Source: a virus. From it: 64,000 bases of DNA. The stretch spans positions 1 to 64,000 of IMG/VR virus record IMGVR_UViG_3300025435_000018, one strand, 5' to 3'. Each line of letters opens with the position of its first letter. Position 1 is the first letter of the stretch. A model generated the notes under the pieces. It was not told where the DNA came from and did not search any database. It saw only the letters and a program-made list of their open reading frames with translations. The translations under genes were made by a program, and so were the position numbers. Below are positions 1 to 7,527 of this stretch, piece by piece.

Positions 1-171
1 TCATTCTTCAACTCCGAAATGTTTCTTTAATTCAAGTGAATACATCTGTAGCATACGGTCGATATAAAATCGTGTGCCGTCACCTGTATGATAAGCCGGA
101 GCCAATAAACCTACTTTTTCAGCAAGTTCTTTGAACTCTTTGTCCAGGTAAGGTTTGTTAACATCGTTCAT
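1..171 (-). CDS. small hypothetical protein (56 aa)
   Basis: I do not recognise a family. The frame begins MNDVNKPYLDKEF and ends KKHFGVEE, and its stop is the first codon of the window. Its ATG overlaps the TGA of the zinc-ribbon gene upstream (ATGA, 168-171), so the two are probably translationally coupled. The C-terminal HFGVE ending resembles that of the 95-residue protein at 25342-25629, which suggests a small paralogous group. The protein is charged, has no membrane segment, and is probably cytoplasmic. Confidence 0.75.
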   Translation of the reverse strand: MNDVNKPYLDKEFKELAEKVGLLAPAYHTGDGTRFYIDRMLQMYSLELKKHFGVEE

Positions 172-368
172 TGATATCTACTTCCTGTTTGTCCTGGATT
201 GTTGCTGTTAGTACAAGCCAAGCGATGATCAGTTGCGTGTGGGCAACGTTTGTTGCCACAGTTGGGGCACAAGATCATACGAGTCAACGGATACGGAATG
301 CCGTTTACCTTTCGATCTTTGTTGCATCTATAGCAATAACAATCGTAGTTATTGGTTCGCGGGATCAA
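168..368 (-). CDS. small zinc-ribbon protein
   Basis: The protein has a Cys pair (CYRC) about 25 residues before a second cluster CPNCGNKRCPHATDH, followed by a final ACTNSN-x-PGQ-x-GS segment. This is the layout of a short zinc-binding protein common in T4-like phages; its role is unknown. The frame stays open to an ATG at 503, but that start would overlap the convincing neighbour (349-612) by 155 bases. I therefore prefer a start near 368 (TTG); an ATG at 278 is also possible. The stop overlaps the next gene's ATG. The start is uncertain. Confidence 0.6.
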   Translation of the reverse strand: MIPRTNNYDCYCYRCNKDRKVNGIPYPLTRMILCPNCGNKRCPHATDHRLACTNSNNPGQTGSRYQ

Positions 369-612
369 TACCGTTTCGTCGGTTATATTCTGCCAAAGCC
401 TCTTGATACGCTGCTTCCGTGAGCCCGTGCCAGCCGCAGCACTTGCCGTCAGGACTGCGTCCACAACCGCAGCTACCGAATTCTTTTTTGTCTTCTTGAA
501 CACGAGGTGTCATCTCTTTCTTTCTAAAAATTGCATCGTAGTTGTTGCCAAAAGTCTCTTGACTCACACTAAATGGTCTTGGACTAGATCCTTTTCCACC
601 GTCACTCATCAT
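349..612 (-). CDS. Cys-rich small protein (87 aa)
   Basis: Unrecognised function. The centre holds a cysteine-rich motif CGCGRSPDGKCCGWH followed by a helix (LTEAAYQEALAEYN), a pattern seen in small metal-binding phage proteins. The N-terminus is basic and polar. Two adjacent ATG codons (612 and 609) are possible starts, and both overlap the stop of the upstream gene at 602-604. It is co-transcribed on the minus strand with its neighbours. Confidence 0.75.
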   Translation of the reverse strand: MMSDGGKGSSPRPFSVSQETFGNNYDAIFRKKEMTPRVQEDKKEFGSCGCGRSPDGKCCGWHGLTEAAYQEALAEYNRRNGIDPANQ

Positions 613-886
613 CGTCCGTTACCTCTTCTAGTTCGTCAAAGCCATCACCCACGTGATGATTGTATTCAATGTTGCCTATACGCCACGATGTAGTCCAGAC
701 ACGTTGATTGTTTGATGCCTCACCGGGACCTAGCAGTCGCAACATGGTTAGTACTTGTTCAAGTTCTTCGCCTTCAAGTATCCGCCGCTTTTTAAGCAGG
801 CCAAGACTTTTAAGGAAAGCACGGGCTACTTCGGGAGTCTTTGGCGCCACAGCTCTTAACTGCTCAAGGTATTCTTCGTGAGTCAC
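602..886 (-). CDS. hypothetical protein, GTG start (94 aa)
   Basis: Unrecognised. The frame can be opened further upstream, but a GTG at 886 overlaps the TGA of a newly found 49-residue membrane-protein gene (GTGA, 883-886). This makes a start at VTHEEYLEQL the most economical choice. The C-terminus is strongly acidic (ELEEVTDDDE). The protein looks soluble and mainly helical in its first half (PEVARAFLKSLGLLKKRR). Confidence 0.65.
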   Translation of the reverse strand: MTHEEYLEQLRAVAPKTPEVARAFLKSLGLLKKRRILEGEELEQVLTMLRLLGPGEASNNQRVWTTSWRIGNIEYNHHVGDGFDELEEVTDDDE

Positions 887-1032
887 AATAACTCCAAATC
901 TTTCTTGACTTGTTGCCAATATTTCTTGGGATTCATTATGACCCATATAGCAATTATAAACGGAGCTGCCAATAAAAGCAACCAAACTGGAAAAGGCCGT
1001 TTGCTTTTTACTTCTGATTCAGGATTTCCCAT
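883..1032 (-). CDS. small single-pass membrane protein (49 aa)
   Basis: This gene was found by reading the gap. An ATG at 1032 opens MGNPESEVKSKRPF, then a hydrophobic helix (WLLLLAAPFIIAIWVIM, about residues 17-33), then a basic tail (PKKYWQQVKKDLELL). It overlaps the upstream gene's 3' end by 25 bases in another frame and ends with GTGA shared with the next start. The short polar N-terminus, one helix and positive tail suggest an inner-membrane peptide of unknown role. Confidence 0.65.
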   Translation of the reverse strand: MGNPESEVKSKRPFPVWLLLLAAPFIIAIWVIMNPKKYWQQVKKDLELL

Positions 1033-1247
1033 ACTCGTTTCTTTTCTTCTGCTTCGAGCCATTCGGTTTCACCTGCGTAGGTGGCACTCTTGGCCAGGGT
1101 GTCGTCTATCAACCATTTCAGCTGATACAGTCTTGTTTTGGTTTCCCAAGCAACATAACTGTCGGTCCTGGGGTTTAGTAATTCAGCCCGCATTGACCAA
1201 ACGCCATGCCGTATGGCGTTGTCGTCATAGTCTCTACGATATCCCAT
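1008..1247 (-). CDS. hypothetical protein (79 aa)
   Basis: Unrecognised. It is a soluble, Trp- and charge-rich protein (e.g. AGETEWLEAEEKKRVWEIL at the C-terminus). The ATG at 1247 shares bases with the TAA of the co-chaperonin-like gene upstream (TAATG), a typical coupled junction. No domain is visible. Confidence 0.7.
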   Translation of the reverse strand: MGYRRDYDDNAIRHGVWSMRAELLNPRTDSYVAWETKTRLYQLKWLIDDTLAKSATYAGETEWLEAEEKKRVWEILNQK

Positions 1248-1630
1248 TAGCGTGACAATGCTGAGACGCTGAGTGCGTCACTGACGCCTTCAATGTTTTC
1301 GGGTTCCTCGTCACTGACCAACAAGATGTCGTTGTGGTCAACACGGCGCAACTGTTTCTTCTCGCCGTTGACTTCAATATCATTGGCACGTGTCCAGCGT
1401 CCGTGTGCTACTAGAATCCACTGTCCTACCTCAACATCATGCTGGTCGGGACCTACTGCAAACACACGACACCAACGTGGACGAATGCCTTCGCCCTTGC
1501 CATCGTCGTTGGGCAGAATAATACCACTGCCCAGTTTGCGTTGTCCGAAGTACATGTCTGTTACTAGTACATGTGAATTCAGTGCGCGAATTCGCTCAAT
1601 TTTCTTTGCTTCAAATGCTGCTTTTGCCAT
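1247..1630 (-). CDS. GroES-like co-chaperonin (T4 gp31 analogue)
   Basis: The sequence has the Cpn10 layout. An N-terminal strand ALNSHVLVTDMYFGQRKLGSG leads into a mobile-loop-like segment, followed by PRWCRVFAVGPDQHDVEVG (compare the V-x-AVGPG and V-GD of GroES) and a C-terminal DILLVSDEE strand. T4 gp31 replaces GroES on GroEL to fold the major capsid protein, and I infer the same role here. At 127 residues it is longer than GroES (97) and close to gp31 (111). A variable tail (ENIEGVSDALS) follows the fold. The neighbouring downstream genes are structural. Confidence 0.75.
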   Translation of the reverse strand: MAKAAFEAKKIERIRALNSHVLVTDMYFGQRKLGSGIILPNDDGKGEGIRPRWCRVFAVGPDQHDVEVGQWILVAHGRWTRANDIEVNGEKKQLRRVDHNDILLVSDEEPENIEGVSDALSVSALSR

Positions 1631-2026
1631 TTAGATTCTCTGTGGTCCTTTGGGTTTGTGCATGTCTTTGTCCAATAGTTTTTGCTCAACAGTTGTTTGC
1701 TTGGCAATGCTATCGGCCAATGTGCCACGTAGTTTTGGTTCTAGTGGTTTAATTTCTTCTGCCTTGGGCATATCTGGCGGATCAAAACTTTCTCCGTCGG
1801 GTGCCACATTGTGCGTTGGTGGGTTGTCTGATATCATAGGTGTTTGTAGTTTGTATTGTTGGTTCATTACCTCGTTGCGACCTGCAACGATTTTACCGCC
1901 TTGGCCCAATTGATCTCCTCGGGCATTTACCTTCATATTGCCCACAGCAATAGTCTTTTCATTGACCAAACGTAGTTTGTCAATGTCCAACTGTTTGCCG
2001 TGTGCTGTTCTATACTTGTTTGACAT
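1631..2026 (-). CDS. conserved phage protein, probably virion-associated (131 aa)
   Basis: The N-terminus (MSNKYRTAHGKQLDIDKL, then NEKTIAVGNMKVNARGDQLG) looks like a conserved protein of cyanophage-type T4-like viruses that is often listed as a structural component. The rest is Pro-, Lys- and Asp-rich and probably extended. I recognise the pattern, not a function. It lies between the co-chaperonin and a tail-region gene block. Confidence 0.6.
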   Translation of the reverse strand: MSNKYRTAHGKQLDIDKLRLVNEKTIAVGNMKVNARGDQLGQGGKIVAGRNEVMNQQYKLQTPMISDNPPTHNVAPDGESFDPPDMPKAEEIKPLEPKLRGTLADSIAKQTTVEQKLLDKDMHKPKGPQRI

Positions 2027-2046
2027 GTTTACTCCTGTCTAATTAT

Positions 2047-2562
2047 TTACTTTAAAAATTCGCCGATGTCTAGATCATAGTACATGCTGTTGATACGGTG
2101 TACACCAATCAAGTATAGCACATAACTGGCTACACTACTACCACGACCTAGACCCCAGACTACCCCATTTGCTCGCATGGTGTCTACAAAATACTTCAAA
2201 TAGCGTAAGAGATCAATTAGCTCACGATCTACGTACAACAACAATTCTTCGCCCACACGCTGTAGTTCTGCATCTGTTTGACATTGATCCAATATCCACT
2301 GTGCAATGTCCATGCTCTTGTATTCATCAGGCATGTACCATATGGATTGATTGTGACGATCAAATCCATCTGCACCGCCCCAATCTACTCTATGAAACAC
2401 AGTCAACAAGGGCACATCAGCATATAGTGATTTGACTGCATCATTATACTTAAACGGATCTTCAACACGAAACTTACCAATATCCAACTCGGGGTTTTGA
2501 TACAGTAGTTCAAACAGTTCCGCTTCTGTTGTATATGATTGTCCGTAGTGATCGTACTTCAT
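2047..2562 (-). CDS. protein with a DnaE-like GRGSS motif (171 aa)
   Basis: The last 40 residues (WGLGRGSSVASYVLYLIGV, then YDLDIGEFLK) closely resemble the palm entry of bacterial DNA polymerase III alpha, where G-x-GRGS-x-x-x-S-x-V-x-Y is followed by a Y-DL-x-FERFL segment. The catalytic aspartates that follow in DnaE are absent because the protein stops there, so it is not a polymerase. The N-terminal 130 residues show no known domain. Its ATG overlaps the stop of the upstream gene (2559-2562). Function unknown. Confidence 0.7.
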   Translation of the reverse strand: MKYDHYGQSYTTEAELFELLYQNPELDIGKFRVEDPFKYNDAVKSLYADVPLLTVFHRVDWGGADGFDRHNQSIWYMPDEYKSMDIAQWILDQCQTDAELQRVGEELLLYVDRELIDLLRYLKYFVDTMRANGVVWGLGRGSSVASYVLYLIGVHRINSMYYDLDIGEFLK

Positions 2563-2816
2563 CCAATGTTGATAATATCTTTAAAGCCGCCGCCTTTTTT
2601 GCCCGATTTGTCCATCTTCTCTTGCATTTCCTGCATCAGTTTGGCATTACGTCTAGCCATTTCATCTTGGTAGTCTTGGATCAGCATCTGTAGTTGTGGA
2701 ATGATCTGGTGTGGGCCAATTCGATAAGCCTGTACATAACGCTTGTTGAGATCTGCGAGCTTTTTGGTTACCTCATCGTCGCTCAATTTTGATAAATCGT
2801 TTCCTAGTGGGTGCAT
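2559..2816 (-). CDS. helical small protein (85 aa)
   Basis: Predicted to be almost entirely helical with coiled-coil character (LSDDEVTKKLADLNKRYVQ, then LIQDYQDEMARRNAKLMQEM), ending in a Gly-rich tail KKGGGFKDIINIG. It resembles small conserved T4-like proteins, but I cannot name it. The ribosome binding site AAGGAG sits in the distal arm of the hairpin at 2823-2862, whose loop carries a late-type promoter, so translation may depend on which promoter made the transcript. Confidence 0.7.
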   Translation of the reverse strand: MHPLGNDLSKLSDDEVTKKLADLNKRYVQAYRIGPHQIIPQLQMLIQDYQDEMARRNAKLMQEMQEKMDKSGKKGGGFKDIINIG

Positions 2817-2822
2817 AGAAAA

Positions 2823-2862
2823 ACTCCTTGCTGTAAGTATAAACTATTTACAGGCAAGGAGT
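2823..2862 (-). terminator. hairpin with late-promoter box in loop, overlapping next RBS
   Basis: The arms 2823-2836 and 2848-2862 pair over 14 bp with one bulge and are followed on the minus strand by a U-run, giving an intrinsic terminator for the structural gene ending at 2881. The loop region reads TGTAAATAG on the minus strand, a variant of the late box. The distal arm contains AAGGAG, the ribosome binding site of the gene starting at 2816. Read-through RNA would hide that site; RNA started in the loop would not. Confidence 0.7.
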
Positions 2863-2880
2863 CAAGTGGTTTGGAAAATA

Positions 2881-4131
2881 TTAGAATGTGCTTAGAGCAG
2901 CACGTTTCCAGTTTCCTGGCCCAATGCAGATATAGATATTTCCAGAATCGTATGAGATTTGGCCAGCTTTACCGCCAAATGTTGCTGAGCTGCTTGGTAC
3001 AAATACGTTGGCAGTGATCACGTTACCGTAGAACTTGGTACTTTGGTCGTTCTCAATACCCACTGCTTGGTAAACTGTGTGCGTTGCTGCAACGTCACCA
3101 TCTTTACCTGTGGCCATTACAATGTTACCACCTAGTCCATAAACAACGTTTGAACCTGTTGCATAGAATGCAATGGTACTGACCTGTTGGAACACGTTAC
3201 CAATTGTAGGAGTACCGTTACCAGTTAGTGTAACTGCATTGTGATAACCCAGTAGGTCGCCACCTTGTACAGGAGTAAATGTACCTGTTTGCAAGTTACC
3301 GCGTGTAGCAGTGATGTTGTAACCGCTTAGTGGACCTGTATCTAATGTGCTATAGATCAAGTTAGCTAACTGTAGGTTACCAACGCTGGTACTGCTGTAC
3401 TGTCCAGCAGCGACAATGGTACTGCGTCCTGCATCGGCACCCACTGCATAGTTCAATAGTGCAGCGTTTGCGCCAAATCCTGCAAACAATGTGCTGGTGA
3501 TATTGTCGTTCCAGTAGAAGTTTGGATCACGTAGAGTTGCAGCATTGCGACTCAAGTCAGTGATGAAGATGTTGCTACCGTTGTCAACTGTTGTGAACTG
3601 TAACAGATAGTTGCCAACTTGGTCAAATGTCAATACACCTGTACTGGCATTGGCACCAGCGATATCATTTAGGCCAATTGTAACACCTGGGCTAGAAATT
3701 GGCAGGGTAATTGTGTGGCTAGTGCTTGCTACATAGACCCATAGTGTAAGGGTAGCAAGTTGACCGCTTGCAGGCCAGTTAGTAAATGCTAGTGTGTAGC
3801 TGCCGTTTGTAGTAAACTTCTGTGCGCTACCTTGGCTATAGTCAAGAGTCACAGTTGAACTGGCAGTAGGAGTACCAATATTCAAATAAGTGTAACTTGG
3901 ACTAAACAACTGTGCATTTTGAATAGCATTGTAGCCCATGCTGTTGTTTAGCGTAGCACCATTCAGTGCGCTGGTTGTAATAGCTTTGGCTTGCAAGTCT
4001 GCAATTTCACTTTGTGCATAACTGAAGTTGTTACGAATATTAGTGAAGTTATCACGGAAACCTTGGCTGCTGTTGTCTTGGCCAGCAACGGGAAAGGTTC
4101 CGTCGATGTTATTTGGGTTAATGTTTGACAT
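2881..4131 (-). CDS. virion structural protein, fibre-like (416 aa)
   Basis: The N-terminus (NIDGTFPVAGQDNSSQGFRDNF, with I-x-NNF and a short coiled segment) matches the attachment module found at the start of the two neighbouring structural proteins. The remainder is a Ser/Thr/Gly/Asn-rich beta-structured chain with few charges, as in tail fibres or decoration proteins. It ends with a compact segment (GQISYDSGNIYICIG-x-GNWKR) like the terminal module of many phage fibre proteins. It has its own late promoter at 4154-4161. The exact position in the virion is unknown. Confidence 0.75.
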   Translation of the reverse strand: MSNINPNNIDGTFPVAGQDNSSQGFRDNFTNIRNNFSYAQSEIADLQAKAITTSALNGATLNNSMGYNAIQNAQLFSPSYTYLNIGTPTASSTVTLDYSQGSAQKFTTNGSYTLAFTNWPASGQLATLTLWVYVASTSHTITLPISSPGVTIGLNDIAGANASTGVLTFDQVGNYLLQFTTVDNGSNIFITDLSRNAATLRDPNFYWNDNITSTLFAGFGANAALLNYAVGADAGRSTIVAAGQYSSTSVGNLQLANLIYSTLDTGPLSGYNITATRGNLQTGTFTPVQGGDLLGYHNAVTLTGNGTPTIGNVFQQVSTIAFYATGSNVVYGLGGNIVMATGKDGDVAATHTVYQAVGIENDQSTKFYGNVITANVFVPSSSATFGGKAGQISYDSGNIYICIGPGNWKRAALSTF

Positions 4132-4153
4132 TTAGAAAAAACTCCGGTATAGT

Positions 4154-4161
4154 GTATTTAT
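4154..4161 (-). promoter_or_regulatory. late promoter box ATAAATAC
   Basis: ATAAATAC on the minus strand lies 22 bases upstream of the ATG at 4131. It matches the T4-type late consensus TATAAATA except at one end. It lies at the 3' end of the Ig-domain gene. Confidence 0.6.
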
Positions 4162-7079
4162 GTCAGCAGCGGACCATTATAGGGGAATTTTAGCCAAGTG
4201 TCGCTGGATTCTGGATTTCCATAACTGATTCGATTATTGAGGAATCTCGTACCGTAGTTGTCAAATTTGGTCTCTGCACCAGCGTCAGCAAGGCGTGTCT
4301 GCAATGGTGTGTATGCAGGTACACTGAATCCTGACTGTAGGGACGTATTGTACAGCACCACTGTTTCGGTATGTGTGTTTCCTCGGTTGATTTGCACACG
4401 ATCGCCAGCTGATACCACACTATAGATCTGGGAGAAATTGACTCCGGTGCCAGTGTTGCGTAGGAAAATTACCGGAGTTAGTGTGACTACGTTGGTGTTG
4501 GAGATGTTGATTTGCCAAACATTAACACGTAGGTTAGCGACTTTCCATACTGTGTCTATGACATTACCGTTGTTGTCGTAGTCAATTACATATTGATAAT
4601 ATACGTTGTTAACTAATGCCGCTTGTCCAACAGATGGATTGCTTGGAAAGCCAGCAGTGCCATTGGAATACTTGGCGCTGTTGGTAAATTCAACCCAACC
4701 TGGAATGATTGCAGCACCATTAGTCCAACCATCGTAGCTGCCAGTTTCTCCAGGGTAGTTTTCTTGTCGTACAAATATCAGTGTCTCGCCATTGGCAAAG
4801 TTCTTAACACCATCAAGTCCACCGCGGGAATTTATCTGCGCCACAGTTTGATTGTTGATCATGTTGAAGGCTAGATTATTGATACCATATGTAACACTGG
4901 TAGCAATAGTACCTGTGCGTACAATGCGATCAAATGTAGTTTCCTTGCTGAGGTTGTAGCTCTTTGCTGTGATATTGTAGTTGGCAGACAGGCCGTTGTC
5001 AAGATCGTAACGATCAGCAACAAAGTTGACATTGTTGAATACAATACCATTTGATTTTAGTCTATAAGCAATCAATTTGCTTGCACCCGGTACGGTATAG
5101 GCCAATACGATTGCTCGTGTAAATCCCAGTGTTTTTAAGTCGCTTTGTGGGCTACTCATCCAATCAGGAATAGCGCCAATGTTGGCATAACCTGTTGTGT
5201 TGGTTACAACGCTGCTCATGTTCTCAAAGCTGTTGGGATAAACAGTCTTGTCAATTGTGCTATTGTAACGACTGTTGGCAGGACTATTGCCTTTGTATAC
5301 TGCGTTGTCAATCAGCTCAACATAGACAACTTCGTATTTGACATTGAAGTTAGCATCAACTGCCTGTGCTGTTTTAACTTCACTAAACTCAATGCGCTTT
5401 TGATATGTGTTTGTTGCAATAGATGCAATATAAGAATCAACTGCTGTAGGTGCAAGGCCTGCTAGGAACAGACTGCGAATATCTGTGGCACGACCAAACC
5501 ATGGATCGCTTGGTCTGTAGATCAATTCTGCAGGGAATATGTCATTGTTGTTAACAATGCTCAAGAATGTATTGCGCTGATCCACAGTAGGCAACGCTTT
5601 CAAGTAAACATTCTCGTAAGGTGTCATGTTGACATTCTTGACTAGAATTGTAAATGACTGTTGGCTGCTGGCTGTGCCGTCTGTGGTAGTTGCTTGCACA
5701 GTAAAACTATAGCTATTGTCAAAGTTGCTGATAACACCATCTACTGTAGTTGAACCACCATCTAGACTAAAGAATTCAAATCCTGTACGTCCCACAATCA
5801 ATCCCGAACTTTGCAGTTCAAGTCCCTGTGGCAAACGGCTGGTGTCTGGCACTAGAGAATATACAAGGCTCTTGCCTGCATGGTTTACAGCACTAACGCC
5901 AAGTTGACTGACAGTACCGTTGTCAATAGTGCCTAGGTCTCTGCCAGTTACCCATGTTATATTGTTAGTAATATCACCAAGCACAGTCATGGTGTACTTG
6001 ATGGGCAAGCTGGCTCTAGTAGGGTCACCTGTTTCAAAAGCATATACTTCAAATACATAGTCTTGCACTGCCTGTACTTGTCCGCCAACTGTGCCACCAA
6101 ACCATCCTGTAGTAGCATCCAAGATCAAGCCTGGAGGCACACTTAGGTTTTCTTGGTCAAATGCCAGTGTATCAAAACCTTGCGTACCATTGTAGTCAAA
6201 TCCTGATCCTGCTCCGCCTAGGCTCAGTGCGTAACTTAGTGCAACATCGTTTGGATCAATGGCTTGGAATTGAAATGCAAACTTGCTATTACTACGCACT
6301 TCAGGCAGTGCTTGACTTGGCGTAGTCATAATAGGCAAGTACTTGTTGTCTTGATCAATGGTCAAATGTGTGTCATTGATCTTGATTGTGGTGTTGTCTG
6401 CGCTGTAGTAGTCCTTGGCAACAACATAGAGTTTATAGGTTAAACTGTCATAGTTAGCACCATCGAATACCTTGACTGTGAACTTGTAGGTGTTGTTTTG
6501 ATAACTGGCGGCGTTTTCATAACCAAACTCTTCGTAGGGTGTTGCGTTGAAACCAAACAGTCCATTGTTACCAAATGTGGCCAATGGTAAAATAAAGCCG
6601 CTAATCAGTCCGGATGAACTCAATGTTAGTCCGTTTGGTAAACTGCCTGCGTCAAGACTCCAAGTCAGCGTAGCATAGGGATTAAGTTCAATGGCTTCTA
6701 GTTGTAGGCTATAGAACTCGCCGTCAAATACTTCTCCAAGGTCAGTTACTCTTGGCGTGATAACAGGAGGATTGATGTTGGCAACTGTCAGTGTAAACGA
6801 CTTATCACTAACCAGTCCGTTTTGATCTGTTGCACGAACTGCAAACTCAAAAGTACGCGATTGGTTTGCAACGTCTTCAATTAAGGGACCGCCTTGGATA
6901 AAGCCGGCTGCGTTGATACGTACACCTGGAGGTAATGTTCCTGCTAGAAACTTGTAGGTGACTGCACCACCAGCTGGATCGTAGGCATCTAAAGGCACTT
7001 CAAAGTAGTTGCCTTCAGTTACGGTGCCTAGATTTATTAAATTTGCGCCGTTACCAGTTATCCAAATTGGGTTTGCCAT
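4158..7079 (-). CDS. Ig-like repeat structural protein (973 aa)
   Basis: Several bacterial/phage Ig-like (He_PIG / cadherin-like) domains are visible. Each carries the signature of a strand with LPPGL or LPNGLTLSSSGLISG, then an F-x-V-x-A-TD segment and a TLTV strand. Examples lie near residues 10-105, 105-225, 250-370, 375-480. The C-terminal half is a different Tyr/Asn-rich beta region without clear repeats. Such proteins decorate tails or baseplates and bind surface carbohydrate weakly; that role is inferred. The ATG overlaps the TAA of the preceding gene (TAATG at 7077-7081). It forms a structural block with the genes on both sides. Confidence 0.8.
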   Translation of the reverse strand: MANPIWITGNGANLINLGTVTEGNYFEVPLDAYDPAGGAVTYKFLAGTLPPGVRINAAGFIQGGPLIEDVANQSRTFEFAVRATDQNGLVSDKSFTLTVANINPPVITPRVTDLGEVFDGEFYSLQLEAIELNPYATLTWSLDAGSLPNGLTLSSSGLISGFILPLATFGNNGLFGFNATPYEEFGYENAASYQNNTYKFTVKVFDGANYDSLTYKLYVVAKDYYSADNTTIKINDTHLTIDQDNKYLPIMTTPSQALPEVRSNSKFAFQFQAIDPNDVALSYALSLGGAGSGFDYNGTQGFDTLAFDQENLSVPPGLILDATTGWFGGTVGGQVQAVQDYVFEVYAFETGDPTRASLPIKYTMTVLGDITNNITWVTGRDLGTIDNGTVSQLGVSAVNHAGKSLVYSLVPDTSRLPQGLELQSSGLIVGRTGFEFFSLDGGSTTVDGVISNFDNSYSFTVQATTTDGTASSQQSFTILVKNVNMTPYENVYLKALPTVDQRNTFLSIVNNNDIFPAELIYRPSDPWFGRATDIRSLFLAGLAPTAVDSYIASIATNTYQKRIEFSEVKTAQAVDANFNVKYEVVYVELIDNAVYKGNSPANSRYNSTIDKTVYPNSFENMSSVVTNTTGYANIGAIPDWMSSPQSDLKTLGFTRAIVLAYTVPGASKLIAYRLKSNGIVFNNVNFVADRYDLDNGLSANYNITAKSYNLSKETTFDRIVRTGTIATSVTYGINNLAFNMINNQTVAQINSRGGLDGVKNFANGETLIFVRQENYPGETGSYDGWTNGAAIIPGWVEFTNSAKYSNGTAGFPSNPSVGQAALVNNVYYQYVIDYDNNGNVIDTVWKVANLRVNVWQINISNTNVVTLTPVIFLRNTGTGVNFSQIYSVVSAGDRVQINRGNTHTETVVLYNTSLQSGFSVPAYTPLQTRLADAGAETKFDNYGTRFLNNRISYGNPESSDTWLKFPYNGPLLT

Positions 7080-7483
7080 TAGAATGTCATCCAGCGATTG
7101 TTGCTTGTTGTATAGGTTAGACGTGCTGTTACATTACCGCCACTGAAGAAACCGTTGCCAAGCCACAGTATGTTCTGTCCGTTTTGATTTACGAAACAAC
7201 TTGAAATAGGCACTAGACTAGTAAGCAATAGTTCCTGTCCGTCCCAACCGCTAGTGGGCAAGTTGATCCATACATTGCTGAATGTGCCAATACCGTTTGC
7301 TACAAATTTGCGTACTCCTGTGTTGGCATAAAGTACGCTGTTATTGGTTGCAACGTTTGCAATGGTATAGCTGGTGATGTAGCTGAAGTTGTTGTTAACT
7401 GTTTGAAATGCGCTACGGATAGTATCACCGGTACCATCGTTTGCCGATGTACCAGTGTTGACTAAATTGATGGGTGTGGTCAT
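7079..7483 (-). CDS. fibre-like structural protein, short (134 aa)
   Basis: It begins with the shared module NLVNTGTSANDGTGDTIRSAF-type sequence (residues 5-32, including NNNFSYI) also seen in the 465-residue neighbour. A roughly 90-residue beta-rich domain with no charged core follows. It is probably a small virion fibre or adaptor attached through the same module. It is expressed from a late box inside the hairpin at 7490-7527. Confidence 0.7.
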   Translation of the reverse strand: MTTPINLVNTGTSANDGTGDTIRSAFQTVNNNFSYITSYTIANVATNNSVLYANTGVRKFVANGIGTFSNVWINLPTSGWDGQELLLTSLVPISSCFVNQNGQNILWLGNGFFSGGNVTARLTYTTSNNRWMTF

Positions 7484-7489
7484 GTCTAA

Positions 7490-7527
7490 AAGCCTAAATA
7501 TTTCTAGTATTTAGCTGATTTAGGCTT
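7490..7527 (-). terminator. hairpin carrying late box CTAAATAC in loop
   Basis: AAGCCTAAAT (7490-7499) pairs with ATTTAGGCTT (7518-7527) and is followed by T-rich sequence on the minus strand. It overlaps the stop codon of the upstream fibre gene, so it is probably that gene's terminator. The loop holds the late-type box CTAAATAC, about 20 bases before the ATG at 7483. Confidence 0.6.

Noticed and set aside
368-503. Zinc-ribbon gene starting at 503
   Set aside because: This would overlap the Cys-rich gene (349-612) by 155 bases in another frame, and the extra residues look like shadow sequence (Ala/Ser/Val-rich without structure).
2047-2562. Phage DNA polymerase III alpha subunit
   Set aside because: Only the GRGSS-like segment matches; catalytic aspartates, PHP and OB domains are absent and the length is 171 residues.
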